Below are positions 47,502-57,761 of a stretch of 64,000 bases of DNA, piece by piece. The DNA is taken from contig NZ_JAFFSX010000004.1 of assembly GCF_017948485.1 (NCBI RefSeq), forward strand, positions 1 through 64,000, read 5' to 3'. This DNA comes from Streptomyces sp. GESEQ-35 (lineage in GTDB: Bacteria; Actinomycetota; Actinomycetes; Streptomycetales; Streptomycetaceae). Position 1 is the stretch's first letter. Every line of letters begins with the position of its first letter. A program made the position numbers and the translations under genes. The notes beneath the pieces are model-generated. The model searched no databases. It was not told the origin of the DNA and saw nothing but the letters and a program-made list of their open reading frames with translations.

Positions 47502-48343
47502 GCGCCGTCACGGACGCCGCGCCCGTCGCGGCCCCCACCCACCCTGTCGGCCAGTCCATCCGGGACTCGCTGGTCGTCGGCAAGCGCAATCTGATCCGGA
47601 TGTCCAGGATCCCCGAGATGGTGATCTTCGGACTCATCCAGCCGATCATGTTCGTGGTGATGTTCAGCTACGTGTTCGGTGGCTCCATGAACATCGGCGG
47701 CACCACGGACTCCGGTGTCTACCGCGAGTTCCTGATGGCCGGCATCTTCGCCCAGACCGTCACGTTCGCCACCGCGGGCGCCGGCGCGGGCATCGCGGAC
47801 GACATGCACAAGGGGCTCATCGACCGCTTCCGCTCCCTGCCCATGGCGCGGGGCGCGGTGCTGACCGGGCGGACCTTCGCCGACCTGGTGCAGACGGCGC
47901 TCACCCTGCTCGTGCTCGCGATCGTCGCCCTGCTCGTCGGCTGGCGCACGCACACCAGCATCGGCGAGGTGCTCGGGGCCTTCGGGCTGCTGCTCCTGCT
48001 CGGCTACGCGTTCACCTGGATCGGCGCGCTGATCGGCCTTTCCGTGAGCACGCCCGAGGCGGCCACCTCCGGCGGACTGATCTGGCTCTTCCCGGTCACG
48101 TTCATCTCGAACGCGTTCGTGGACTCCAGCAACCTGACGCCCTGGCTCCAGCACGTCGCCGACTGGAACCCCTTCAGCGCCACGGTCCAGGCCTGCCGCG
48201 AACTCTTCGGCAACCCCGGGGTCTCCACCTCGGACGCCTGGCCCATGCAGCACCCGGTGTGGGCATCGCTGATCTACTCGGTCCTGATCGTCGTCGTCTT
48301 CCGGACGCTGGCGGTGCGCAAGTACCGCTCGGCCACGGCCTGA
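47498..48343 (+). CDS. DrrB-type ABC-2 transporter permease
   Basis: 281 residues with six hydrophobic helices; the ABC-2 family motifs (the long extracytoplasmic loop after helix 1, KGLIDRFRSLPMARGAVLTGR coupling region, and LIWLFPVTFISNAFV) are visible. It partners the DrrA-like ATPase, from which it is translated by overlap. The substrate cannot be inferred; no antibiotic biosynthesis genes lie nearby. Confidence 0.92.
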   Translation: MSAVTDAAPVAAPTHPVGQSIRDSLVVGKRNLIRMSRIPEMVIFGLIQPIMFVVMFSYVFGGSMNIGGTTDSGVYREFLMAGIFAQTVTFATAGAGAGIADDMHKGLIDRFRSLPMARGAVLTGRTFADLVQTALTLLVLAIVALLVGWRTHTSIGEVLGAFGLLLLLGYAFTWIGALIGLSVSTPEAATSGGLIWLFPVTFISNAFVDSSNLTPWLQHVADWNPFSATVQACRELFGNPGVSTSDAWPMQHPVWASLIYSVLIVVVFRTLAVRKYRSATA

Positions 48344-48373
48344 GCGGGACAGGGGTGAACCCCGACCGGGCAT

Positions 48374-48413
48374 GACGAGGCCCCCGGCGCTTCAGGGCAG
48401 CCGGGGGCTCGTC
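48374..48413. terminator. Bidirectional terminator between the permease and greA genes
   Basis: GACGAGGCCCCCGGC (48374-48388) pairs with GCCGGGGGCTCGTC (48400-48413) with a single bulged base and an 11-base loop. Confidence 0.88.
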
Positions 48414-48447
48414 GCAGATATCCGGTCCTGAGGGCGATCCGGCCGGG

Positions 48448-48948
48448 TCAGCCGTTGTACGGCTCGGCCTTGAGGATGGTCACGGAGGCCAGCTTGCCGT
48501 TCGGCAGCTCGTACTCCGCGTCCTCGCCGACCTTGTGGCCGATCACGCCGGAACCCAGCGGAGACTGCGGGGAGTACGTCTCGATGGCGGCGCTCGCGTA
48601 CTCGCGCGAGGCGAGCAGGAAGGTCGTCGTGTCGTCCTCGTCGCCGTCGAAGGCGATCGTCACGACCATGCCGGGGGCCACCGCACCGTCCGCCGATGCC
48701 GGCGCCTCGCCGACCTTGGCGTTCTCCAGGAGCTGGGTCAGCTGGCGCACACGGAGCTCCTGCTTGCCCTGCTCCTCCTTGGCCGCGTGGTACCCGCCGT
48801 TCTCACGCAGGTCGCCCTCCTCGCGCGCGGCCGCGATCTTGGCGGCGATCTCCGTGCGCGCAGGACCAGACAGGTACTCCAGCTCGGCCCTCAGCTGGTT
48901 GTACGCCTCCTGGGTCAGCCAGGTGACGTTCTCGCTGGTCTGGGTCAC
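48448..48948 (-). CDS. greA: Transcription elongation factor GreA
   Basis: 166 residues from GTG 48948 (GAGGAGC upstream); the longer frame to 48978 lacks a good start. The N-terminal coiled coil (about 10-82) carries acidic tip residues in AREEGDLRENGGYHAAKEEQ, and the C-terminal FKBP-like domain ends with IGHKVGEDAEYELPNGK. It enters the RNA polymerase secondary channel and stimulates cleavage of backtracked RNA. Same order as Rv1080c next to Rv1081c and mca in M. tuberculosis. Confidence 0.95.
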   Translation of the reverse strand: MTQTSENVTWLTQEAYNQLRAELEYLSGPARTEIAAKIAAAREEGDLRENGGYHAAKEEQGKQELRVRQLTQLLENAKVGEAPASADGAVAPGMVVTIAFDGDEDDTTTFLLASREYASAAIETYSPQSPLGSGVIGHKVGEDAEYELPNGKLASVTILKAEPYNG

Positions 48949-49116
48949 AGGTGCTCCTCGTAGGTACTGGGAATACAAAGCATCGCCCTACCCAGAAGAA
49001 TGTTCCTTCTCGGAGGGGCGAAACCACGAGCCTAACAATTCAGCGGCGGAAGGGGGAGGACATAAGGCATCAGAATCACGTCAACGCAGGTCAGCCTCTA
49101 CGTATTGAGAGTGACC

Positions 49117-49515
49117 TCAGTCGGAGTGGCAGCCCAGAAGCTCCGCGGTCGTGCCCTGCGACGTGGTACGGAGCGTGACGACCTTGTCGATGCGCGTGGC
49201 GTCCCCGTCGAAGTGGAAGTCCGCCCGGCCGACCTCGGCACCGTTCTCCGCCTGGGAGCGCACGGTGCAGTAGCCGCCGACGCCGGCGTCCTTGTGCACC
49301 TCAAGGTGCACCTGCACCGTGTTCTTCGTGTGGTCGAACTCGATCACTTCGGCACTGATCTTGTTCTGGCCGACGTAGTAGTAGGCGAAATACCCGATCA
49401 GGGCGACCAGCGCCGCCCCCAGCACCAGGGCGGCGACTCTGAGCTTGCGGTCGGCACGCTCGTCCGAGGAGCGGCCGTAACGGCCCTCGGGCAGCTGCGT
49501 GCTCGCCGTACTCAT
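49117..49515 (-). CDS. DUF4307-family membrane protein
   Basis: 132 residues. A charged N-terminus (PEGRYGRSSDERADRK), one membrane helix (about 29-50) and a small beta-rich outside domain (about 52-132) with two Cys (GYCTVRS and LLGCHSD) that may form a disulfide. This is the DUF4307 family, always found between greA and mca in actinobacteria (Rv1081c). Function unknown; a role linked to thiol metabolism is suggested only by its neighbour. GAGAGGACG precedes the ATG. Confidence 0.9.
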   Translation of the reverse strand: MSTASTQLPEGRYGRSSDERADRKLRVAALVLGAALVALIGYFAYYYVGQNKISAEVIEFDHTKNTVQVHLEVHKDAGVGGYCTVRSQAENGAEVGRADFHFDGDATRIDKVVTLRTTSQGTTAELLGCHSD

Positions 49516-49620
49516 GATCGTCCTCTCGGCATCGGAATTATTCGCCCCCCGATTCGGTCACTATAGAAGCCGCCGATTGCGCCCCCTGCACCGGGCGCCG
49601 ATTGACCTGAGGATTGAGTC

Positions 49621-50502
49621 TTGACTGACCAGCTGCGACTGATGGCCGTTCACGCCCACCCCGACGACGAGTCGAGCAAGGGCGCGGCCACCATGGCCAA
49701 GTACGTGTCCGAGGGGGTGGACGTGCTGGTCGTGACCTGCACGGGCGGGGAGCGCGGCTCCATCCTCAATCCGAAGCTCCAGGGCGACAAGTACATCGAG
49801 GAGCACATCCACGAGGTACGCAAGAAGGAGATGGACGAGGCCCGGGAGATCCTCGGCGTGCGGCAGGAGTGGCTCGGCTTCGTCGACTCGGGCCTGCCCG
49901 AGGGCGACCCGCTGCCTCCCCTCCCCGAGGGCTGCTTCGCCCTGGAGGACGTCGACAAGGCGGCCGGCGAGCTGGTGAAGCAGATCCGCTCGTTCCGTCC
50001 GCAGGCCATCACGACGTACGACGAGAACGGCGGCTACCCGCACCCCGACCACATCATGACCCACAAGATCTCGATGGTGGCCTTCGAGGGTGCGGCGGAC
50101 ACCGAGAAGTACCCGGAGCAGGAGTTCGGACCGGCGTACCAGCCGCTGAAGCTCTACTACAACCAGGGCTTCAACCGCGCGCGCACCGAGGCACTGCACC
50201 ACGCGCTGACCGAGCGCGGCCTGGAGTCGCCGTACGGGGACTGGCTCAAGCGCTGGGAAGACTCGCCGATGAAGGACCGCACGCTCACCACGCACGTGCC
50301 GTGCGCCGAGTTCTACGAGATCCGCGACAAGGCGCTCATCGCGCACGCCACGCAGATCGACCCCGACGGCGGCTGGTTCAAGGTCCCGCTGGATCTCCAG
50401 AAGGAGGTCTGGCCGACCGAGGAGTACGAGCTCGCGAGGTCCTTCGTCGATACCTCCCTCCCCGAGGACGACCTCTTCGCGGGCATCCGCGACAATGCCT
50501 GA
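49621..50502 (+). CDS. mca: Mycothiol S-conjugate amidase
   Basis: 293 residues from a TTG start (GAGGA upstream). A LmbE/PIG-L zinc hydrolase: HAHPDDE (His11-Glu17; His13, Asp16 as ligands) and HPDH in GGYPHPDHIMTH. It cleaves the amide of mycothiol-toxin conjugates, releasing the mercapturate for export. The Mca-type length and the KYIEEHIHEVRKKEM and NQGFNRARTEALHHAL segments separate it from the biosynthetic MshB. Divergent from the DUF4307 gene; the next small gene overlaps its stop. Confidence 0.94.
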   Translation: MTDQLRLMAVHAHPDDESSKGAATMAKYVSEGVDVLVVTCTGGERGSILNPKLQGDKYIEEHIHEVRKKEMDEAREILGVRQEWLGFVDSGLPEGDPLPPLPEGCFALEDVDKAAGELVKQIRSFRPQAITTYDENGGYPHPDHIMTHKISMVAFEGAADTEKYPEQEFGPAYQPLKLYYNQGFNRARTEALHHALTERGLESPYGDWLKRWEDSPMKDRTLTTHVPCAEFYEIRDKALIAHATQIDPDGGWFKVPLDLQKEVWPTEEYELARSFVDTSLPEDDLFAGIRDNA

Positions 50503-50752
50503 CATGAGCGCAAGCGCAAGCCAGGCAATGACACACCTCGCCACCCTCGCCGCCGAGGTCGACGAGGACAAGGTCACCCCCGGCGTCCTCGGGTTCATCG
50601 TCTTCGCGGCGATGGCCCTGGCGGTGTGGGCCCTGATGAAGTCGATGACCCGCCATATGGGCCGGGTCGACTTCAAGGAGCCCGGGGGATCGGGGGCCGC
50701 GGACGCCGATTCCGAGGCCGCGGCCGACCCCAAGGCCAAGCAGCAGGGCTGA
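50495..50752 (+). CDS. Small membrane protein following mca
   Basis: 85 residues from ATG 50495, which overlaps the mca stop; ATG 50504 is an alternative. One membrane helix (about 32-48, GFIVFAAMALAVWALM) is followed by a cytoplasmic Ala/Asp/Lys-rich tail. An equivalent small membrane protein (Rv1083) follows mca in M. tuberculosis, so the pairing is old. Function unknown. Confidence 0.82.
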   Translation: MPDMSASASQAMTHLATLAAEVDEDKVTPGVLGFIVFAAMALAVWALMKSMTRHMGRVDFKEPGGSGAADADSEAAADPKAKQQG

Positions 50753-50828
50753 CGTCACGGGCGGTGCGGGTGCGCTCCGCGGAAGTGGCGAGACCGGCCG
50801 TCGAGCGTGTGCCGGTCCGTTGTGGCCG

Positions 50829-50860
50829 GTCGCGCAGTTCCCCGCGCCCCTTTGGGGCGC
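50829..50860 (+). repeat. Family-1 repeat with terminator hairpin
   Basis: Core GCGCAGTTCCCCGCGCCCC running into GCGCCCC-TTT-GGGGCGC (50844-50860). It lies in the 168-base gap between the convergent small membrane protein and STAND genes and probably terminates both. Confidence 0.88.
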
Positions 50861-50920
50861 TGCCGGAACCGCTGGGTCGGAGGAATCGGCGCTTGCCGAA
50901 CCGCGTGTGCGGACGGCTCC

Positions 50921-53900
50921 TCAGCCCCGCCCCGCCGCGGCCACCGCCACCCCCATCACCTCGCGCGCATGCCTCCCCGGCACCATCCCCAACCGCCAGG
51001 CCTGCCACCCGGCTTCGAGGTTCACGCCCCGCTCCAGGAGCAGCGCGTACGCCTCGACGTAGTCGTCCAGCTTCGCGTCACGGGCCGCATGCGCCGACCG
51101 CGACAGCTGGGCCAGCTCCTCCTGGGCCACGGCCGTGCCGACGTCCACGCCGCCCGGAGCCGCGTACGGCAGCAGTGTGCAGCGCAGGAAGCGGGCCCAG
51201 TCCTCGCCGCGGCGGTCGCCGTACGACGTGAACAGCCCCACGGCCTCGTCGCACAGGGCAAGGGCCTGCTGGGTACGGGAGTTACCCGCGTCCACCACCG
51301 CCAGCTCCAGACAGGTCCACGCCTCGCCGTGTGCGACGCCGATGCGCTGGAAGTCGGCGCGGGCGTCGACCAGAAGCTGGCGGGCGAAGCCCGAGTTGCG
51401 CAACGAACCCGTCTGGGCGGCCCGTTGGTCCCGGGTCGCCCGTGCCGAGTGGTGGCGGGCGCAGGCGAGCCCGTACACGTCCCGCATCCGCGAGAACATC
51501 GTCCGGGAGCGCTCCAGCTCGCGGACCGACAGGTCCAGGTTGCCCGTCTCCTCCAGGGCCTGGCCGAGGTAGTACACCGACCACGCCTCACCCCGCGCGT
51601 CCTCGTTGTCCCGGTGCCGTGCCGCCGCCTGGCGCAGGCCGTCCACCGCCTGGGACGGGTCGCCGGCGACGAGGCGGGCGCGGGCCAGCTGGGTCAGGGC
51701 CCAGGCCTCGCCGCGGGCGTCGCGGGTGCGGGCGTAGAGATCGAGGGCCGTACGGAGCTCCGACTCCGCGCGCGGTACGTCGCCCATGCGCAGCGCCAGT
51801 TGGCCGAGCTGGAAGTGGGCCCACGCCTCGCCGTGCACCGACTCGCCCGCGCGGTGCAGGACGAGGGATTCATTGAGAAGCTCCAGGGCCTCGGACAGAT
51901 GCGCCCGGTCCCGTTCCACCGCGGCCAGCGCGTGCATCGTCCAGGCCCGGTCCGTCGCCAGCTCGGCAGAGGCCTGGAGGTCCAGCGCCTCCTGGAGTTT
52001 GCCCGCGGCATCGGTGAGATTGCCCTGGTGATGGAGGGTGATGCCCAGCGAACACAGGGCGCGGGCCGCGCCCGCGTCGTGCTGCGCCTCCATATAGAGG
52101 TCGACCACCGAGGCGAGGGTGGTGCGCGCCTTGTCCAGCTCGCCCAGCTGGCGGGCCGCGATACCCGTACGCCACTGCACCGACCGCACCAGCAGGCCCT
52201 GGTCGACCGCCTGCGCCAGCTCGCTGATCTCACCCAGGCGATAGAGGTCGCCGCGCAGCAGGCAGTAGTCGCACAGGGCGCCCAGCAGATTGAGCACCGC
52301 CGCCTGGTTGACGCCCTCCGCCTGCCTCAGGGCCGCCGTGATGAAGCTCGACTCGTCGTCCAGCCAGCGCAGCGCCTCGTCGAGGGACGTGAAGCCGTGC
52401 GGGCTGAAGCGGTCCGAGCGGGTCGACATGTTGCCGTCGACCAGGCGCAGCACCGATTCGGCCAGGTCGGCGTAGTTCACGATCAGGCGTTCCTGAGCCG
52501 CCGTACGCTCCGCGGGCTCCTCCTCGTCCAGGAGCCGGGCATGGGAGAAGGCGCGGACCAGGTCGTGCAGGCGGTAACGGTTGCCGCGTACGTGGTCGAT
52601 GAGGCCCGCGTCGGAAAGGGTGACGAGGTGGCGGGTCGCCTCCGCCTCGTCCGTGGCCAGCAGCGCCGCGGCCGCCGCCGCGCCCAGGGAGGCCCGGCCC
52701 GCCAGCGCCAGTCGGCGCAGCAGACGGCGCGCCGCCTCGGGCTGGTCGGTGTAGCGCAGCCACAGCACCCGGTCGACCGGTTCCACCGGGCCGTACGCCG
52801 CCAGATCCGCCGCCAGCGCACGCGGTGAGCGCGGGCCGAGCGAGGAGCCCGCGACACGCAGCGCCAGCGGCAGTCCGCCGCACAACTCCCGGATCCGGTC
52901 GGCGGATTCGGCGTCGTACGGGCCCGAGGCGTCCTGTGCCGTCGCGTCCAGCAGCTCCTCCGCGCCCGCCGCGTCCAGCGCCTCGACCGGCAGCTGGTGC
53001 ACCCAGGCCGGCAGGTCGGCGGGCAGGTCGAGGGACTTGCGGGCGGTGACCAGGACCAGGCTGTCGGAGCGCTCGGGGATCAGCGTGCGGACCTGTTCGG
53101 GATCCGAGGCGTCGTCCAGGATCACCGTGACGGGCAGGCCGGTCAGATGCTGGTGGTACAGCTCGGTCAGCCGCTTGAGGTGCTGGTCGGGGGAGGAGCG
53201 CTCCCGGAACAGCAACTGCTCACGCGGCGCGCCGAGACGATTCAGCAGATGCAGCAGGGCGTCCCGGGTGGACAGCGGCGGCTCCTCCGCGGTGTCGCCG
53301 CGCAGGTCCACCACGCAGGCGCCGCGGAACTGGTCCTTCAGGTCGTGGGCCGCGCGGATCGCGAGTGCGCTACGGCCGCTGCCGGGCGCCCCGTGCAGCA
53401 CGACCACCGTCGGCCGGGTCTGCGTACTCGCGCGGGCCGCCTGCACCCACTGCCGGATCCGCGCCATATCGGCCCGGCGGCCCGCGAACGGACCCACCGG
53501 CTCCGGCAGTTGACCGAAGGACTGCTCCAGCACACTGCGCCCGCGCGCCGCCGCGCTCTTGTCCGTGCCGCGCAGCTGAGGCACCTTCTTCTTCGGGCCG
53601 GTGGACGCGGTGATCACCCGCTGCTGGTCGAGCCACGGACGGATACCGCGCACCTCCAGCGCCGTCAGCCACTGCAACCGCAGTTGCTCGGGCCCGCCCG
53701 GCTGCCCGGCGGCGCCCGCGCGATGGTGCGCGGCGGGCAGATGCGACCCGGCGACCTTGACGACGGTGGCCGCCGCTCCGACGACCCCCACGGCCACTCC
53801 CGCGCCGATCGCCGTCCCCGTGTCGGTGCCGAGCACCAGGTCGGCCACCGCCGCGGCGACCGCGGCGACACCGGCCACCATCAGCGGCGTACCGCCGCCC

Positions 53901-54127
53901 TCCCGCGCATACCGCTGTCCGAACCCGATCCGCCCGGCCTCCGCCTCGTCCAACGCGCGCGTGTACGCCGCGTACTCCTCGGCGGCCTTCAGCGCCATGG
54001 CGTCCAACGCCCCGCGCGCCCGCGTCATCAGCACCTGACCGTCGGTACGCCCGCCCGAGCGCCGTACCTCTTCCTCCACGGCCCGAGCCAACAGCCGCTC
54101 GGCCTCCACCCGATGGCTGTCCCGCAT
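50921..54127 (-). CDS. STAND/NB-ARC-type ATPase with TPR repeats
   Basis: 1068 residues from the ATG at 54127; the frame continues upstream without a plausible start or similarity. N-terminal helices (1-70) precede two membrane-like segments (about 82-98 and 105-126). Then comes a nucleotide-binding domain with P-loop GAPGSGRS (246-253), Walker B TVILDD and the [10 protein letters not shown] motif typical of AP-ATPase/STAND proteins. A winged-helix-like region and at least ten TPR units follow (about 560-1040; [16 protein letters not shown] and similar). The P-loop lysine is replaced by Arg252. It resembles AfsR without the SARP DNA-binding domain, so it may act as a signal hub rather than a transcription factor. 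Confidence 0.87.
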   Translation of the reverse strand: MRDSHRVEAERLLARAVEEEVRRSGGRTDGQVLMTRARGALDAMALKAAEEYAAYTRALDEAEAGRIGFGQRYAREGGGTPLMVAGVAAVAAAVADLVLGTDTGTAIGAGVAVGVVGAAATVVKVAGSHLPAAHHRAGAAGQPGGPEQLRLQWLTALEVRGIRPWLDQQRVITASTGPKKKVPQLRGTDKSAAARGRSVLEQSFGQLPEPVGPFAGRRADMARIRQWVQAARASTQTRPTVVVLHGAPGSGRSALAIRAAHDLKDQFRGACVVDLRGDTAEEPPLSTRDALLHLLNRLGAPREQLLFRERSSPDQHLKRLTELYHQHLTGLPVTVILDDASDPEQVRTLIPERSDSLVLVTARKSLDLPADLPAWVHQLPVEALDAAGAEELLDATAQDASGPYDAESADRIRELCGGLPLALRVAGSSLGPRSPRALAADLAAYGPVEPVDRVLWLRYTDQPEAARRLLRRLALAGRASLGAAAAAALLATDEAEATRHLVTLSDAGLIDHVRGNRYRLHDLVRAFSHARLLDEEEPAERTAAQERLIVNYADLAESVLRLVDGNMSTRSDRFSPHGFTSLDEALRWLDDESSFITAALRQAEGVNQAAVLNLLGALCDYCLLRGDLYRLGEISELAQAVDQGLLVRSVQWRTGIAARQLGELDKARTTLASVVDLYMEAQHDAGAARALCSLGITLHHQGNLTDAAGKLQEALDLQASAELATDRAWTMHALAAVERDRAHLSEALELLNESLVLHRAGESVHGEAWAHFQLGQLALRMGDVPRAESELRTALDLYARTRDARGEAWALTQLARARLVAGDPSQAVDGLRQAAARHRDNEDARGEAWSVYYLGQALEETGNLDLSVRELERSRTMFSRMRDVYGLACARHHSARATRDQRAAQTGSLRNSGFARQLLVDARADFQRIGVAHGEAWTCLELAVVDAGNSRTQQALALCDEAVGLFTSYGDRRGEDWARFLRCTLLPYAAPGGVDVGTAVAQEELAQLSRSAHAARDAKLDDYVEAYALLLERGVNLEAGWQAWRLGMVPGRHAREVMGVAVAAAGRG

Positions 54128-54265
54128 GTCATGTCCCCCTCCGGCGGCAACAACGTTCTTGGTCAAGTGTGCTGCGGACCGGGCTCCCTGGGGAGAGGGC
54201 CGGGAGATCAAGCTCAGGTTGTGTGCTGTCCGGTGTTCCCCGGGTACTGCGGCAGGATGGATCCC

Positions 54266-56296
54266 ATGCCGAACCGACTGGCCCATGAGACGTCCCCCTA
54301 TCTCCTCCAGCACGCCGAGAACCCCGTCGACTGGTGGCCCTGGTCGGCCGAGGCCTTCGCGGAGGCCCGGGAGAACGGCAAACCGGTCCTGCTCAGCGTC
54401 GGGTATTCGAGCTGTCACTGGTGTCATGTCATGGCTCACGAGTCCTTCGAGGACCAGGAGACCGCCGCCTACCTGAACACCCACTTCGTCAACATCAAGG
54501 TCGACCGCGAAGAGCGCCCCGACGTCGACGCCGTGTACATGGAAGCCGTCCAGGCGGCCACCGGTCAGGGTGGCTGGCCGATGACCGTGTTCCTCACCCC
54601 CGACGCCGAGCCCTTCTACTTCGGTACCTACTTCCCGCCCGCGCCGCGGCAGGGCATGCCCTCCTTCCGGCAGGTGCTGGAGGGGGTGCGCAGCGCCTGG
54701 GCCGACCGGCGGGACGAGGTGGGCGAGGTCGCCGGGAAGATCGTGCGGGATCTTGCCGGGCGGGAGATCTCCTACGGCGACACCGAGGCGCCCGGCGAGG
54801 CCGAGTTGGCGCAGGCGCTGCTGGGGCTGACCAGGGAGTACGACGCACAGCGCGGCGGGTTCGGCGGGGCGCCCAAGTTTCCGCCGTCCATGGCCATCGA
54901 GTTCCTGCTGCGCCACGCGGCCCGTACCGGTTCCGAGGGCGCGTTGCAGATGGCCGCCGACACCTGCGAGCGCATGGCGCGCGGCGGGATCTACGACCAG
55001 CTCGGCGGCGGCTTCGCCCGGTACTCCGTCGACCGGGAGTGGGTCGTGCCCCACTTTGAAAAGATGTTGTACGACAACGCGCTGCTCTGCCGCGTCTACG
55101 CCCACCTCTGGCGCGCCACCGGCTCCGAGTTGGCCCGTCGGGTCGCTCTCGAAACCGCCGACTTCATGGTGCGTGAACTCCGTACCAACGAGGGCGGGTT
55201 CGCCTCCGCGCTGGATGCCGACAGCGATGACGGGAGCGGTAAGCACGTCGAGGGTGCCTACTACGTCTGGACCGCCGACCAGCTCAGCGAGGTGCTCGGC
55301 GATGACGCCGAACTCGCTGCCCACTACTTCGGCGTGACCGAGGAGGGCACCTTCGAGCACGGCTCCTCCGTCCTCCAACTCCCGCAGCGCGAGGGTGTTT
55401 TCGACGCCGCGAAGGTCGACTCGATCAAGCAGCGGCTCCTTGAGGCGCGCGGGAACCGTCCCGCCCCCGGCCGTGACGACAAGGTGGTCGCCGCCTGGAA
55501 CGGGCTCGCGATCGCCGCGCTCGCCGAGACCGGCGCCTACTTCGACCGCCCCGACCTGGTCGAGGCCGCGGTCGGCGCCGCCGATCTCCTCGTACGGCTG
55601 CATCTGGACGACCATGCGCAGATCGCCCGTACCAGCAAGGACGGGCGGGTCGGGGCGAATGCGGGGGTGTTGGAGGACTACGCGGATGTGGCCGAGGGCT
55701 TCCTCGCCCTCGCGTCCGTGACGGGGGAGGGGGTGTGGCTGGAGTTCGCCGGGTTCCTGCTCGACCATGTCCTTGCCCGGTTCGTCGACCCGGAGTCCGG
55801 CGCGCTCTTCGACACCGCCTCCGACGCCGAGCGGCTCATCCGCCGGCCGCAGGATCCGACCGACAACGCCGCGCCCTCCGGCTGGACCGCTGCCGCCGGT
55901 GCTCTGCTGAGCTATGCCGCCCAGACCGGCGCCGAGCCGCACCGCACCGCCGCCGAGCGGGCGTTGGGTGTCGTCAAGGCGCTCGGGCCGCGGGTGCCCC
56001 GGTTCATCGGGTGGGGGCTCGCTGTCGCCGAGGCTCTCCTGGACGGGCCGAAGGAGGTCGCCGTCGTGGGTCCGTCCCTCGACGACGAAGCCACAAGGGC
56101 CTTGTACCGTACGGCACTTCTGGGCACAGCCCCGGGTGCGGTCATCGCCGTCGGAACTCCGGAGAGTGATGAACTCCCCCTTCTGAAGGGCCGACCGCTC
56201 GTCCAGGGTGAACCGGCGGCATACGTCTGCCGTAACTTCACCTGTGACGCCCCGACGACCGATTCGGAGCGGTTGCGTGCCACGCTGAACGGCTGA
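54266..56296 (+). CDS. DUF255 thioredoxin-domain protein (YyaL/spermatogenesis-associated protein 20 family)
   Basis: 676 residues from ATG 54266 (AGGATGG upstream; ATG 54257 three codons earlier is possible). An N-terminal DUF255 thioredoxin fold (about 1-160) carries CHWC in [16 protein letters not shown] large alpha/alpha-toroid domain follows (about 190-600, e.g. [30 protein letters not shown]). Widespread but of unsettled function. Divergent from the STAND gene; the same gene (Rv1084) ends the metB-greA-mca block in M. tuberculosis. Confidence 0.93.
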   Translation: MPNRLAHETSPYLLQHAENPVDWWPWSAEAFAEARENGKPVLLSVGYSSCHWCHVMAHESFEDQETAAYLNTHFVNIKVDREERPDVDAVYMEAVQAATGQGGWPMTVFLTPDAEPFYFGTYFPPAPRQGMPSFRQVLEGVRSAWADRRDEVGEVAGKIVRDLAGREISYGDTEAPGEAELAQALLGLTREYDAQRGGFGGAPKFPPSMAIEFLLRHAARTGSEGALQMAADTCERMARGGIYDQLGGGFARYSVDREWVVPHFEKMLYDNALLCRVYAHLWRATGSELARRVALETADFMVRELRTNEGGFASALDADSDDGSGKHVEGAYYVWTADQLSEVLGDDAELAAHYFGVTEEGTFEHGSSVLQLPQREGVFDAAKVDSIKQRLLEARGNRPAPGRDDKVVAAWNGLAIAALAETGAYFDRPDLVEAAVGAADLLVRLHLDDHAQIARTSKDGRVGANAGVLEDYADVAEGFLALASVTGEGVWLEFAGFLLDHVLARFVDPESGALFDTASDAERLIRRPQDPTDNAAPSGWTAAAGALLSYAAQTGAEPHRTAAERALGVVKALGPRVPRFIGWGLAVAEALLDGPKEVAVVGPSLDDEATRALYRTALLGTAPGAVIAVGTPESDELPLLKGRPLVQGEPAAYVCRNFTCDAPTTDSERLRATLNG

Positions 56297-56477
56297 ATAA
56301 GGGGAAGATGGGCGTATTTCGGCGCACCCGAAATTGCGCACGCGTTCGTATGTGTCCCGCCGGCGGCCCCCCGCTCGGAAACAAGCTCTTTATCGACACA
56401 GCTCCTGGGCTTCACAATTCCCCCTTAACCTCTCCACAGTGACGCGGCGGGGGTGACTCACCGTCGCGACAGGGGGT

Positions 56478-57761
56478 TTGGGGATCTGGGGGGATCTGTT
56501 GCTGACGTATGTCTTCATCGCTGCCGTTTCACTGGCCTTGTTCTGGATGGCGGCCTTCACCTTGTGGTGGCAGATGCACGCGTGGCGTACGCCCGAAGTG
56601 CTGGCCTCCACCCGATTCAGCAGACCGGACGGTGGCGAGCACGGCTCGTTCTCGCTGCTGCTCCCGGCACGGCACGAGCAGGCCGTGCTGGACCACACCA
56701 TCCAGCGGCTGCTGGAGTCCACGCACACCGACTTCGAGATCATCGTCATCGTCGGGCACGACGACCCGGAGACCACAGCGGTCGCCAACAGCGCCGCGGA
56801 GCGCGATCCGCGCGTCCGTGTCGTCGTCGACACCCACGAGAAGAAGAACAAGCCGAAGGCCATGAACACGGCGCTGCCGCACTGCCGCGGTGACATCGTC
56901 GGGGTCTTCGACGCGGAGGACCAGGTCCATCCGGAGCTGCTCGCCCATGTGGATCACGCCTTCCGGACGACCGGAGCGGATGTCGTCCAGGGCGGTGTCC
57001 AGCTCATCAACTTCCACTCCAGCTGGTACAGCCTGCGCAACTGCCTGGAGTACTTCTTCTGGTTCCGCTCCCGGCTCCATCTGCATGCGCAGAAGGGATT
57101 CATCCCGCTCGGTGGCAACACCGTCTTCGTGCGCACGCACGTTCTGCGGGAGGCCGACGGCTGGGATCCCGACTGCCTCGCCGAGGACTGCGACCTGGGG
57201 GTGCGGCTCTCCAGCGTCGGCAAGAAGGTCGTCGTCGCCTACGACTCCGACATGGTCACCAAGGAGGAGACCCCGGGCTCGCTGGTGTCGCTGCTGAAGC
57301 AGCGCACCCGCTGGAACCAGGGCTTCCTCCAGGTCTACCGGAAGCAGGACTGGAAGCAGCTCCCGGGCTTCCGGCAGCGGTTGCTCGCCCGCTACACGCT
57401 CATGACGCCGTTCATGCAGGCCTTCACCGGCGTCGTCATCCCGCTGAACGCGGCGATCGCGATCTTCCTCGATGTGCCGGTCGGCATCGCCTTCATCACC
57501 TTCCTGCCGGCCGTGACGGCATTCGTCACCTTCGTCTTCGAGGTCGTCGGACTGCACGACTTCGGCAAGCAGTACGGGCTACGCGTCCGCTTCGTCCACT
57601 ACCTGAAGCTCGTCGTGGGCGGTCCCTTCTATCAGGTCCTCCTCGCCGGGGCCGCCGTCCGCGCCGTCTGGCGTGAGCAACGCGGCCGGAACGACTGGGA
57701 GTTGACGACTCATGTCGGCGCGCATCTCACCGAAGTGATCCGAGAGGACGTTCCTGCGTGA
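56478..57761 (+). CDS. Processive family-2 glycosyltransferase, membrane-bound
   Basis: 427 residues. One N-terminal helix (about 7-30), a cytoplasmic GT-A domain (about 45-290) and three or four C-terminal helices. The D, DxD, ED, QxxRW set of polymerising GT2 enzymes is present: DAED in GVFDAEDQVHPELL, the acceptor base region AEDCDLGVRL and QRTRWNQG. Such enzymes (cellulose, chitin, hyaluronan or PNAG synthase-like) extend a beta-glycan and push it across the membrane. The TTG start at 56478 is doubtful; TTG 56499 has GGGGGGA at better spacing. First gene of a coupled four-gene operon. Confidence 0.9.
   Translation: MGIWGDLLLTYVFIAAVSLALFWMAAFTLWWQMHAWRTPEVLASTRFSRPDGGEHGSFSLLLPARHEQAVLDHTIQRLLESTHTDFEIIVIVGHDDPETTAVANSAAERDPRVRVVVDTHEKKNKPKAMNTALPHCRGDIVGVFDAEDQVHPELLAHVDHAFRTTGADVVQGGVQLINFHSSWYSLRNCLEYFFWFRSRLHLHAQKGFIPLGGNTVFVRTHVLREADGWDPDCLAEDCDLGVRLSSVGKKVVVAYDSDMVTKEETPGSLVSLLKQRTRWNQGFLQVYRKQDWKQLPGFRQRLLARYTLMTPFMQAFTGVVIPLNAAIAIFLDVPVGIAFITFLPAVTAFVTFVFEVVGLHDFGKQYGLRVRFVHYLKLVVGGPFYQVLLAGAAVRAVWREQRGRNDWELTTHVGAHLTEVIREDVPA

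Noticed and set aside
54128..56341. N-terminal extension of the STAND protein up to 56341
   Set aside because: The extension lies opposite the DUF255 gene, which has clear motifs, and looks like antisense sequence; ATG 54127 is a natural start.
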